From NCBI GenBank assembly GCA_041166745.1, contig JBEEGH010000003.1, forward strand, positions 248,001-312,000: a stretch of 64,000 bases of DNA. The letters run 5' to 3'. Every line of letters begins with the position of its first letter. The first letter of the stretch is position 1. The translations under genes and the position numbers were made by a program. This DNA is from DASUCS01 sp041166745 (lineage in GTDB: Bacteria; Actinomycetota; Acidimicrobiia; Acidimicrobiales; JACDCH01). Under the pieces are notes generated by a model. The model did not search any database. It was not told where the DNA came from and saw nothing but the letters and a program-made list of their open reading frames with translations. Of this stretch, positions 1 to 7,551 are shown one piece after another.

Positions 1-47
1 TCACGCAGAGCCTGATCACGGTTGGCGGCTAGATCGTCAGGACGCAT
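1..47 (-). CDS. Possible 5' fragment of a gene running off the left edge
   Basis: On the minus strand an ATG at 47 opens a frame that stays open to the window edge (15 complete codons, beginning MRPDDLAANRDQ). It starts 10 bases after the stop of the RTX gene and points the same way, so it could be the next gene of that unit. No strong ribosome binding site is visible and too little is present to name a product. Confidence 0.25.
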   Translation of the reverse strand, partial: MRPDDLAANRDQALR

Positions 48-57
48 CGTTGCGAGG

Positions 58-1449
58 TCAGGCCTTGATGACCTCGCAACTGCTCATGCGCACCTCGCCG
101 CTCGTGCACACGTCCTTGCCGTCGCCCGCGCGGATGCTGTCGGACTGGAGTCCGCCGTCGAGGTCGTCGTTGCCCAGACCGCCCGTGATGTCGTCGTTAC
201 CGGCGCCGCCGTCAACGATGTCTTGGCCGGCTCCGGAGTCGATGATGTCATTGCCGTCTCCGCCACAGATGACGTCGTTGCCGTTGGCGCTCTTGATCGT
301 GTCGTTGCCGCCGAGCGCGAGGATCACGTCGCGTCCCGCGGTTCCGTTGATCACGTCGTTGCCGGCAGTACCGATGATCGTGGGCATCAATCCACGGCAT
401 GGCGGCACCACGACGTCATAGCGGCATTGCGTGGTGGTCGTGCTCCCTGCGAGATCGGCGCCGGTGACTGGCACCTGGCGCGACCCGGCCGCGTCGGTAC
501 TCGCGGGACTGATCGCGGTCGCGGTCGCGGGGCCGGAGGTTGCGTCGGTCACCGTCGCGGTGACATACGTGCCGGACTGTCCGAGCGTGAAGACCGGGAC
601 CGGTGACGGGCACGAGACTGTCGGCGGAACGGTGTCACGTTTGACGACGGTCGAGGCCCTCGACGTACCGCCGACCGAGGTCGCCTCGCAGGCGAACGTG
701 ATCGCCGCGGTGTCCGAGGCGACCGTTGACGGGTCGCAGCCATTCGTGGAGTCGATTGCCGATTCCGTGTCCTGCACGCCCCACTGCACGGACACGTTGG
801 AGACGTACCAGCCGTTGTTGCCGGGCGCCCCTGACACCGTCGGTGTGATGACTGGTGGCGAGTAGTCGAGCCCGGCGACCCGCCACAGCCACACGCCTCG
901 GTATGGGCTCACGTCGTTCGCGTCGGCAACCGGTCCAAGACCGAGCCCGCCGCTGAACGGCGGCCAGCTGTACCCGGCACCCGCGCCGATCGGCGCGCCG
1001 CCTGAGTTCCTCGACGCGGTCCATCCGCCCGTCCACTCGCTGTACGAGTAGTTGGTGACGGAGAAGATGGTCCAATGCATGACCCCCAGGAAACCCACGG
1101 CCTGGCCGAAGTAGTCAGCACCACCGACTTGCGGGGGGTTCGCGGTCGCGAGGTCCGGTGCGTAGTCGCTCATGAACTCGAGGACTTGGGCGTCCGTCGC
1201 CCACACCCAGCCCGTCAACGTCCTGCCACCGACGTTGCCCGAGCAAGGGGTGACGCCGTCGGTGGGACACACCGTCGCGACCTGATTCCAACTCAGTCCG
1301 GTGGTGTCGAACACTTGACGCCACTCGCGGGCGTGCGTGTCGGTCAGCCCGGTGGTCGTCGGCGCAGCTTCGGCGGCAAGGCCGCTGGTGAGCGTCGCGA
1401 GCAGCCCGATCGTTGCGGCCAGGGTCAGTCTCCGAAATCGTCGTCTCAT
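58..1449 (-). CDS. Secreted RTX-repeat (hemolysin-type calcium-binding) protein
   Basis: A predicted exported protein of 463 residues. I chose the ATG at 1449 because GGAG lies 9 bases upstream and it directly begins a Sec signal peptide: an arginine-rich start, a hydrophobic stretch and an AEAA-type cleavage region near residue 28. A frame extension to 1554 has no such support. The middle part (about residues 35-205) is rich in Trp and Gly and ends in a GVWLWR motif, like several surface-protein modules of unknown function. It is followed by Ig-like or bacterial adhesion-like segments. The last 100 residues carry about nine RTX nonapeptides of the GGxGxDxI type (GGNDTI, GGDGNDII, GGAGND), which bind calcium in known families. 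RTX proteins usually leave by a type I system, but this one has an N-terminal Sec signal and no exporter gene beside it. Function beyond calcium binding is unknown. Confidence 0.8.
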   Translation of the reverse strand: MRRRFRRLTLAATIGLLATLTSGLAAEAAPTTTGLTDTHAREWRQVFDTTGLSWNQVATVCPTDGVTPCSGNVGGRTLTGWVWATDAQVLEFMSDYAPDLATANPPQVGGADYFGQAVGFLGVMHWTIFSVTNYSYSEWTGGWTASRNSGGAPIGAGAGYSWPPFSGGLGLGPVADANDVSPYRGVWLWRVAGLDYSPPVITPTVSGAPGNNGWYVSNVSVQWGVQDTESAIDSTNGCDPSTVASDTAAITFACEATSVGGTSRASTVVKRDTVPPTVSCPSPVPVFTLGQSGTYVTATVTDATSGPATATAISPASTDAAGSRQVPVTGADLAGSTTTTQCRYDVVVPPCRGLMPTIIGTAGNDVINGTAGRDVILALGGNDTIKSANGNDVICGGDGNDIIDSGAGQDIVDGGAGNDDITGGLGNDDLDGGLQSDSIRAGDGKDVCTSGEVRMSSCEVIKA

Positions 1450-1549
1450 GCCCGCACTCCGTCCGGTCGACCTCGGCGAGGATTGACCTACGCGTTGATC
1501 GGTAACACCGACTGCGCCCAATGGCGATGGCGTGATTCGCCCGAAGTGG

Positions 1550-1569
1550 GACACTTAACTGACACTTAA
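1550..1569. repeat. Two tandem direct repeats GACACTTAA, 11 bp apart
   Basis: GACACTTAA occurs at 1550-1558 and again at 1561-1569, so the copies are in phase on one face of the helix. They lie about 100 bp upstream of the RTX gene start at 1449, in the 184-bp gap to the next gene, and are AT-richer than their surroundings. This is a plausible regulator binding site; no regulator is identified. Confidence 0.45.
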
Positions 1570-1633
1570 GGCCCCGCTCCGTCGGAGTTAAGCGTGGAGT
1601 GCCGTCCGCGAGTCACCTTTCAGGCTGACGACA

Positions 1634-3091
1634 TCACACCCGGCTCCCGGTAATCGGCAGCCGCGCCATCTCGTTGCCAGCGGAGTCGAAGAGAATGACC
1701 GTGCCGGTCGATCCCTCCCGAAGGTCGCCGCCGGCCGCCTCCACGATGAGCGCGAACATCGAGAACGGCTCGCCGTGCAGTGTGTTCGGTGACGACACAC
1801 TGATGTCGCCGCTGTCGAGTTGCACCCGGATCTGAGCGACAGCATTCGGCAGTCGGCCGTACACGATGCCGCGGTGATTGTCGACGACGGCGAAGCGGGC
1901 GACTGGCACGTCGAGCTGCACTTGCGTCGACGTGGCCGAGGCCGACTCCACGGTGCCCGACGACGTCTCGATCGTGATGCCGGGGTTGCCGCTGGCGTCG
2001 ATCCACGCGATGAATGCGCCGTCGCCGACGATGCCCCCCATGGTGCCGCGGGTGTTGCTCGGCGGCGAAGGGGTCCGCCGCACCGCGCTCTCCGTGTTGG
2101 AGAACGACGAGTTTGATGAACGTCCGAGCAATGATTGCCACTCGGCCTCGGTCGGTGACCTCAAGTGTTCGAGCGTGGCGAGCACGACCGCCTGATCGAG
2201 CCCGTCAGACGACACCGTGCCGATGATCCCCGGTGCTTCCTCCCAGACGACCTGCACATTGTTGTTGCTCACATTTACCCGGCCGATCCATGCGCGGTGA
2301 CCGCGGACTTGCGTCTCCTGACCGTTCTGCACCATGAGGTAGCGCAGGACGCGCAACGTGTCGTCGTCGCCCCGCAGCACGCTGAGGATGAGGGTGCTCG
2401 ACCCCGTCGGATCCTGATATCCGACGACGTGACCGGTCGCCCCCGCACGGTTCGCGGTGGCCAGACCGCCTTGGAAGGAGAGATCGCCGACGTGGGCCAC
2501 GAGCACGAGCCCTGCCGGGGGAGTGGCGGCGTCGACTCCACGAGCGGCGTCGACGGAGCGGGCGGTCGCGATCAAATTGGTGTCGTCAACGCTGCGACCG
2601 ATCGCCTGCAGCAGGAAGTTCTCGGGCGTGAACCAGGAGATCGAGGTCTGGTCGTCGGTGTGCTGTATCGAGCCTGGACGGCCGTTGATGTCGACCGCAT
2701 CACCCGATGCGGGGTCGCCGTGCTCTGTCGACCGCAGGAGCGAGATTGCGACTGACGGCCCGTGAAACGTGTCATCGCCCTCGCGGGCAAATACGGCCAC
2801 GTCCACGGTCGTGCCCCCCGTCGGCAACGGCAGGTCGGCGGCACCCGTCGGCGACAACCCGTCCGGAAGTGGGTCGGCGATGAGGCGAGGGACGCTGTTG
2901 GCCGCGGCGCTAACGGTGGTGTGCGCGTCCCGCCGCAGCGCGATCGCGCCGCCGATCAACGCAACCAACAACACGAGCGCGAGTGCGATCAGCGGGCCCC
3001 GCGAGGTCGTTCGCATCCGGGCGGGTTCGCCTTCCGGAACCGCGTCGACCAATGCGGACGTTGCGACACGGGCCCGTACGTCGAGATCCAT
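1634..3091 (-). CDS. Membrane-anchored anti-sigma-like protein, partner of the upstream ECF sigma factor
   Basis: The protein has 485 residues starting MDLDVRARVATS. It has a cytoplasmic N-terminus of about 35 residues, one membrane helix near residues 36-52 (LIALALVLLVALIGG), and a large extracytoplasmic part of no family I recognise. The ATG at 3091 overlaps the sigma factor stop as TGATG and has GAGGAGG 8 bases upstream; an in-frame start at 3115 is less likely. Sigma plus membrane protein in one coupled unit is the usual sigma/anti-sigma arrangement. However, the short cytoplasmic segment lacks the HxxxCxxC zinc motif of ZAS anti-sigma factors, so the role is inferred from position and topology. 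An equivalent pair occurs at 19806-21748. Confidence 0.7.
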   Translation of the reverse strand: MDLDVRARVATSALVDAVPEGEPARMRTTSRGPLIALALVLLVALIGGAIALRRDAHTTVSAAANSVPRLIADPLPDGLSPTGAADLPLPTGGTTVDVAVFAREGDDTFHGPSVAISLLRSTEHGDPASGDAVDINGRPGSIQHTDDQTSISWFTPENFLLQAIGRSVDDTNLIATARSVDAARGVDAATPPAGLVLVAHVGDLSFQGGLATANRAGATGHVVGYQDPTGSSTLILSVLRGDDDTLRVLRYLMVQNGQETQVRGHRAWIGRVNVSNNNVQVVWEEAPGIIGTVSSDGLDQAVVLATLEHLRSPTEAEWQSLLGRSSNSSFSNTESAVRRTPSPPSNTRGTMGGIVGDGAFIAWIDASGNPGITIETSSGTVESASATSTQVQLDVPVARFAVVDNHRGIVYGRLPNAVAQIRVQLDSGDISVSSPNTLHGEPFSMFALIVEAAGGDLREGSTGTVILFDSAGNEMARLPITGSRV

Positions 3092-3579
3092 CAAACATCC
3101 TCCTCGATCTCGCATTGCAATGCCACCGCCAACGCCTTCCGCGCTTGGAACAACGTTGCCTTCACGGTGCCCGCTGCGAGTTCGAGCACCGTCGCGATGT
3201 CATCGACGCTCCGGTCGTCGACGTAATACAACGCGACGATCTGCGCCTGACGCCGCGGCAACGCACGGACCGCGGCCCAGAACTCGGCATCGGGCGGCGC
3301 GAGTTCGGCGGGGGGCGACGGCCGGCTACTGAATCGGGTGAGCGCGCGGGCCTCGGCCATCCGCCGGCGCACGCCGCTCGCCGCGCGGTTGAGCACCACG
3401 CGGCGCACCCACGCGCCGGGGTCGGTGTAACCGCCGACTCGATCCCAGGAGCGGAAGGCGGCGAGGAACGCGTCTTGGGCGAGCTCCTCCGCCGCCATGC
3501 GGCTTCCGCTGAGGCCGTAGGCGAGGGCGACCACCCGACGCCGGTCGCTGCGGTAGAACGACTCGAAGTCTTGCCGCAT
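3091..3579 (-). CDS. ECF RNA polymerase sigma factor, SigE-like (group of Sigma-70 region 2 / 4)
   Basis: This sigma factor has 162 residues. Region 2 is seen at about residues 5-70 (FESFYRSDRRRVVALAYGL, then AEELAQDAFLAAFRSW), and region 4 with its helix-turn-helix at about 100-155 (LPRRQAQIVALYYVDD, then VDDIATVLELAAGTVKATL). There is no C-terminal extension. The ATG at 3579 is preceded by GGGGAT and directly begins region 2; in-frame starts at 3615 and 3633 have poorer ribosome sites. It is translationally coupled (TGATG) to the membrane protein that follows, which presumably holds it inactive until an envelope signal. The target promoters are unknown. Confidence 0.85.
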   Translation of the reverse strand: MRQDFESFYRSDRRRVVALAYGLSGSRMAAEELAQDAFLAAFRSWDRVGGYTDPGAWVRRVVLNRAASGVRRRMAEARALTRFSSRPSPPAELAPPDAEFWAAVRALPRRQAQIVALYYVDDRSVDDIATVLELAAGTVKATLFQARKALAVALQCEIEEDV

Positions 3580-3684
3580 CCCGCTATCCCCACGCGCGGC
3601 CCGGGGCTCCTCCATGTCGAGCACATGATGCATCTCGCACGAGCGCCCTTCGCGGTTTAGGCGCTCAGTGGCGGAGTCGAGACG

Positions 3685-4110
3685 TCACACCAAGGCCGCG
3701 TCCAGATCGATTTTCGTGCCGGCCAGCGCCTTGCTCACGGGACAGTTCGCTTTGGCCTCCTCAGCTGCCGCTGCGAACTGGTCGCCCGACAGCCCGGGAA
3801 CCTTGCCGCGCACGCTGATGAGGATGCCGGTGATTCCCTCCCCGGGCTGGAAGGTCACGTTCGCCGTGGTGTCCAGAGCGTCGGGTGGGTTTCCGGCCTT
3901 GGCGAGCGCGTTCGACAATGCCATGTTGAAGCAGGCCGAGTGGGCCGCGGCGATGAGCTCCTCGGGACTCGTGCGGCCATTGGGATCCTCCGCCCGCGAC
4001 GCCCACGTCACGTCGAAGGTTCCGAGACCCGACGAGTCGAGGTTGACGCGGCCTGCGCCCTCCAGGAGTGAACCTTCCCAGTGCGCGGTTGCGGTGCGCG
4101 TGGTTGCCAT
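3685..4110 (-). CDS. osmC: OsmC/Ohr-family organic hydroperoxide reductase (peroxiredoxin)
   Basis: The protein has 141 residues, the normal length for OsmC. It should reduce organic hydroperoxides with a cysteine pair in the cytoplasm. Cys60 in the HSACF motif and Cys123 in ANCPVSKAL match the peroxidatic and resolving cysteines of the family, and SPEELIAAAHSACF is a typical OsmC signature. It reads on the minus strand as a single gene. The 220 bp upstream, to the signal peptidase gene, contain no gene I can support. A role in oxidative or osmotic stress is expected from the family. Confidence 0.9.
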   Translation of the reverse strand: MATTRTATAHWEGSLLEGAGRVNLDSSGLGTFDVTWASRAEDPNGRTSPEELIAAAHSACFNMALSNALAKAGNPPDALDTTANVTFQPGEGITGILISVRGKVPGLSGDQFAAAAEEAKANCPVSKALAGTKIDLDAALV

Positions 4111-4330
4111 GAGACGACCTTCCGTGAGTGAGCGATGGATGCGCAGCCTCGGCTGCCGAGGACAGGACGCTACTCAGCGTTGAGAGGTCAACCACCATGT
4201 CGCCACCGGAATCCCCGGGTCGCGCGCACGGTCCGGTCAGCCAGCGGGACCAGCCGGGATCTCGTCGAGGTCGACCTGTCGACCGGAGCCACGAGTCGCA
4301 GAGCGAACGTTGATGCGCCACAGCACACGA

Positions 4331-4825
4331 CTACAGGTGCCACGAGCGTCCCATGCTCAGTACGTGCTTGACGTCGGGCCATATGGTGACGAGGAACGCG
4401 GCGAGGCCGGCGAGTGTCGCGGTCGCGACTGGTGACTGTGACAAGTAGATCGGCAACGCACCGATCCGCGGGATGCGCAGGACGGCTCGTCCGGTGATGT
4501 CCTGAGCCTGCGGGGTCCAGGGATCCTTGCTCGTGCGGTTGTCGCCTTGCGTGGTGAAGCCTGCAGCGGTGTTGTCCACGATCCGATGGATGACCCGTGC
4601 CTCGCCGCCGGCGACCTTGTAGGTCACGACTTCGCCGGTTGAGTAGTTCTCGGACCGGTGGGTCACGATCAGGTCACCCGGTTGAAAGGTTGGGCGCATC
4701 GAGTCGCCGCGCACGATGACGAGTTCTGTCCCCCCGCCAAGGGCGGGTGGCCGCAGCAACGCGAACCACCCGCCGAGGACAAGGACGAGCGCCACCCATC
4801 CGAGGACGTTGGCGCGACGCCGCAT
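4331..4825 (-). CDS. sipW: Signal peptidase I, SipW / ER-type (S26B)
   Basis: A membrane signal peptidase of 164 residues. There is an N-terminal membrane helix (about residues 8-25), then the catalytic serine Ser42 in RGDSMRPT. Next comes RVIHRI with His80 where bacterial enzymes have lysine, then GDNRTSKD with the conserved Asp residues, and a C-terminal hydrophobic helix (about 131-150). His instead of Lys marks the ER/archaeal/SipW branch. The start overlaps the stop of the preceding exported-protein gene as TGATG, so the two are coupled. By analogy with Bacillus SipW and TasA, the likely substrate is that neighbour. The gene symbol is by family similarity only. Confidence 0.85.
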   Translation of the reverse strand: MRRRANVLGWVALVLVLGGWFALLRPPALGGGTELVIVRGDSMRPTFQPGDLIVTHRSENYSTGEVVTYKVAGGEARVIHRIVDNTAAGFTTQGDNRTSKDPWTPQAQDITGRAVLRIPRIGALPIYLSQSPVATATLAGLAAFLVTIWPDVKHVLSMGRSWHL

Positions 4826-5301
4826 CAGCCCGGGGCGGAATCAAATGGGGCGTGGCCACCGTGCAAGGTGACGGTCACCGTCGTGAACAGCTCGGCGTTC
4901 ATGGGCGTGTCGAGAGGGACGACGATGCTGTTGTTTTCATAGTTGAAGTCGTTGAAGCCGTTGATGTACGTCGTCAGCACCGCCGAGCCGGACACTGTTG
5001 GGCCGTTGCTGTAGCTGTTGCTGCTCGAGTCGGTGTAGGCGTGGCTGGCCGCGACGGAGACGACGGCCTCATCGCAGTCGTCGGCGATGCCGTCGACCTC
5101 GATGGCCGTGACGTCGCCGGTCTCGGCGGCGAACACATAGCTGGTGGTGACGCCGTCCAGGTCGCAGGAGGTCACGGTGGCCTGCCCGCTGCCGATTTTG
5201 TCTCCGCTCGCCACGTCGAGCCCGGCTGCCAAGCCGAACACCGCACCGAACACCGTCGTTCCGACCGCGGCACCCGCGATAACGCGTCTCTTGAGACCCA
5301 T
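4825..5301 (-). CDS. Exported protein, probable SipW-type signal peptidase substrate (TasA/camelysin-like arrangement)
   Basis: The protein has 158 residues. The N-terminus MGLKRRVIAGAAVGTT followed by a hydrophobic stretch (to about residue 27) is a signal peptide of the kind seen in SipW-dependent substrates. The mature part is small, acidic, rich in Ser, Thr, Asn and Gly, has a pair of cysteines (TSCDLDG and DDCDEA), and looks all-beta. It is the first gene of a two-gene unit and overlaps the peptidase gene by one base. I cannot assign it to TasA by sequence. A surface fibre or pilus-like subunit is the inference from context. Confidence 0.65.
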   Translation of the reverse strand: MGLKRRVIAGAAVGTTVFGAVFGLAAGLDVASGDKIGSGQATVTSCDLDGVTTSYVFAAETGDVTAIEVDGIADDCDEAVVSVAASHAYTDSSSNSYSNGPTVSGSAVLTTYINGFNDFNYENNSIVVPLDTPMNAELFTTVTVTLHGGHAPFDSAPG

Positions 5302-5600
5302 GGTGAGTTGATCCTTCGTCTGTACGTGCCCGGGACGATCTCGCGGGACAACCCTTCTTCGACGGCAGCGCGCACGCGCTAGATGGCGCGAACGCGTCTT
5401 GTGGGAGCGGTGCGCCCATCGCGCCCGACCAGAACCGCGGATCGCCGATGAGGAGCTGGTTTCGCGTGCAGTAACGGCTGTGAAATCGGGCGTCGACGAG
5501 TCAGATCACGACCAGTAGTGCACGCGGAACGCGAGCAACGCGGGTGTCGATCGCGAGTGGCGCAGATTGCGGGGTCGCGTGCACGTGCGCTTCGTCGACG
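5302..5600. other. Intergenic region, no gene recognised
   Basis: These 299 bases lie between the exported-protein gene (start 5301) and the end of the MFS gene (5601), both on the minus strand. It must hold the promoter of the exported-protein/signal-peptidase operon and the 3' end of the MFS transcript. I see no convincing coding frame, RNA or strong hairpin in it. Confidence 0.5.
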
Positions 5601-7085
5601 TCATGTTTCTGCAGGTGAGGCCGCAGCAGCGGCCTCCGCGGCCTTGCGTTCTTGCTCCTCCTGCATCGCCACCAACACGGCCATCATGATCTTCTGCATG
5701 TCCTCGTCGAGGAACTTGCGGGCGCGGAAGAGCACGGCCGAACCGATGACAGAGATCGGCGCCACCATGAGGAAGGCGACACGCAGGTTGTCGTCGTAGT
5801 AGCCCGAGATCGCGCCGATGATGAACGGCGCGGCCGCCTGCCCGAAGATCACGGCAACGAGATTGAAGGCTCCAAAGCCCGTCCCGCGCAGATGAGCGGG
5901 GATCGCATCGGTGAGGCCGGCGCGCAAGCTTGGTATTGCCAGGGTGATGATGAAGAGGCCGATCAGCTGGAGCACGAACACGAACGCGACCGGGGTTACG
6001 GAGTAGTGATCGGAGCGCACGAGGAACGATCCCGTGAAGAAGCTCGATCCGAAGAACAGGAAGATCGCCGGCAAGGCCAGGCGACCTCCTTCGATGCGCG
6101 GCGCGTACTTGTCGGCGAGACGGCCACCAAGCAGGACGCCGGGAATGCCGCCGAAGACGACGATGAGAAAGAACAGTCCCTCGCCCCGACCTTCGGCAAG
6201 ATGTAGATGACGCTCGTAGTACTGCGGTAGCCAAGCGGCGATCGCTGTGGAGATGAAGAGCAATGCGGCAACGCCGACGAGTGCGTAGCGCATCGTGCGG
6301 ATGTTCAAGACGGTGCGCATGTCGGCTCGCAGCCCCTCGATCATGTCCTTCACGAACTGCGCGAAGCCGTGCTCGAAGAGGCTGGCGTGACCGCCTTCAT
6401 GATCCTCGATCTGGCCCATCCCGCTCGCGGCCATCATGTCGGCCGTTCCGCGCTTGGGTTCGCGAAGGCGGAACACCAACAGTGAGACGAGCAGGCCGGG
6501 GATGGCCACGATGACGAGGGCCGGTCGCCAGCCGAGCGTCGTGCCGATGAGACCGCCGAGGCCCACGCCGAGCCCGGTGCCCCCGAGCAACATCACTTGC
6601 TGGATCGAGAACGCCTTGCCGCGTTGGTCTGGCGGGTAGTAGTCGCCGATGAGACTGTTGGCCGACGGCTCGGTGATGGCCTGACCGAAGCCGAGGCTGG
6701 AACGCATGCCGACGAGCATCGGGAAGCCGATCGACGCGGCTCCTCCGGCGGAGAGGATCGACCAGCCGATGACCGTCTTGCCGATCGCCTGCTTCCGGTT
6801 CCAACGATCGGCGAGGTAGCCCGCAGGGACAGTGATGATCCCGTTGAAGAGCAAGGCCATCGAGAGCAGCACTCCGATGGCGAGGTCGCCGACGCCGAAG
6901 TCGGCCTTCAGCTGCGGAATGAGGCCTCGGACGATGTTCTTGTCGACCTCGTCCATGAGCAGGACAAGACCCAGCACCCACATCGGCTCCGTGAGGAAGC
7001 GCGGCAACCGCGAGACCGGAATGATCGGAGACGCTGACTCCGGCACCTGATCGTCGCCCCCCATCGGACAGGGATTCTTCACCAC
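5601..7085 (-). CDS. Major facilitator superfamily transporter (Spinster-like)
   Basis: A permease of 494 residues with 12 predicted membrane helices, the standard MFS size. The loop 2-3 signature appears as GYLADRWNRKQAIG and a second copy as GGRLADKYAPRIEGG between helices 8 and 9, which fits the two-fold MFS repeat. NSLIGDYYPPDQRGKAFS resembles the conserved segment after helix 4 in Spinster and hexuronate-type carriers. The C-terminus is a charged Ala/Glu-rich tail. The frame opens at GTG 7085, but ATG 7064 is an alternative; neither has a good ribosome site. Substrate unknown. It is divergent from the thioredoxin-like gene. Confidence 0.85.
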   Translation of the reverse strand: MVKNPCPMGGDDQVPESASPIIPVSRLPRFLTEPMWVLGLVLLMDEVDKNIVRGLIPQLKADFGVGDLAIGVLLSMALLFNGIITVPAGYLADRWNRKQAIGKTVIGWSILSAGGAASIGFPMLVGMRSSLGFGQAITEPSANSLIGDYYPPDQRGKAFSIQQVMLLGGTGLGVGLGGLIGTTLGWRPALVIVAIPGLLVSLLVFRLREPKRGTADMMAASGMGQIEDHEGGHASLFEHGFAQFVKDMIEGLRADMRTVLNIRTMRYALVGVAALLFISTAIAAWLPQYYERHLHLAEGRGEGLFFLIVVFGGIPGVLLGGRLADKYAPRIEGGRLALPAIFLFFGSSFFTGSFLVRSDHYSVTPVAFVFVLQLIGLFIITLAIPSLRAGLTDAIPAHLRGTGFGAFNLVAVIFGQAAAPFIIGAISGYYDDNLRVAFLMVAPISVIGSAVLFRARKFLDEDMQKIMMAVLVAMQEEQERKAAEAAAAASPAET

Positions 7086-7131
7086 AGTGCACGGTTCCTC
7101 CCAAGCCGCGCAGTGCTGCGAAACTCACGTC

Positions 7132-7551
7132 GTGGCGCTTCAAGCCCTCATCGCCGTGATCGTGGCCGCGATCGCGGCCCTGATCGCCACCGTGATCAAG
7201 CGGCGAACGAGGGTCGACGCGCCCACCCAACCGGAGTCGTACGCCGTGCCGGCGATGCTCGATCGGGCGGACTTCGATCGGCCGGATGCGCCCTGGCTCG
7301 TCGCGGTGTTCTCGTCCTCGACGTGCCTCTCGTGCCAGGACGCGTGGGACAAGGCGCGCCATCTCGAGAGTGCCGAGGTCGTCGTGCAGGAGATCGAAGC
7401 GATCGAGCGCAAGGACCTGCACGAGCGTTACGCGATCGACGCGGTGCCGATGATCGTGGTCGCCGACGACGAGGGAGTCACGCGTGGGTCGTTCATCGGT
7501 GTTCCCTCTGCCGCCGACCTGTGGGCCGCGCTGGCCGAGCTCCGCAGTTAG
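7132..7551 (+). CDS. Membrane-anchored thioredoxin-like protein
   Basis: The protein has 139 residues from the GTG at 7132. That start gives an N-terminal membrane helix (ALIAVIVAAIAALIATV) followed by a thioredoxin fold on the outer or inner face. The domain reads WLVAVFSSSTCLSCQDAW, with CLSC in the CxxC position, and has the family cis-proline in DAVPMIVVADDEG. A frame extension back to 7087 would collide with the divergent MFS start, so I reject it. The stop codon overlaps the stop of ftsH from the opposite strand. Likely role: thiol-disulfide exchange or a scaffold; the CLSC active site differs from the usual CGPC. Confidence 0.75.
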   Translation: MALQALIAVIVAAIAALIATVIKRRTRVDAPTQPESYAVPAMLDRADFDRPDAPWLVAVFSSSTCLSCQDAWDKARHLESAEVVVQEIEAIERKDLHERYAIDAVPMIVVADDEGVTRGSFIGVPSAADLWAALAELRS

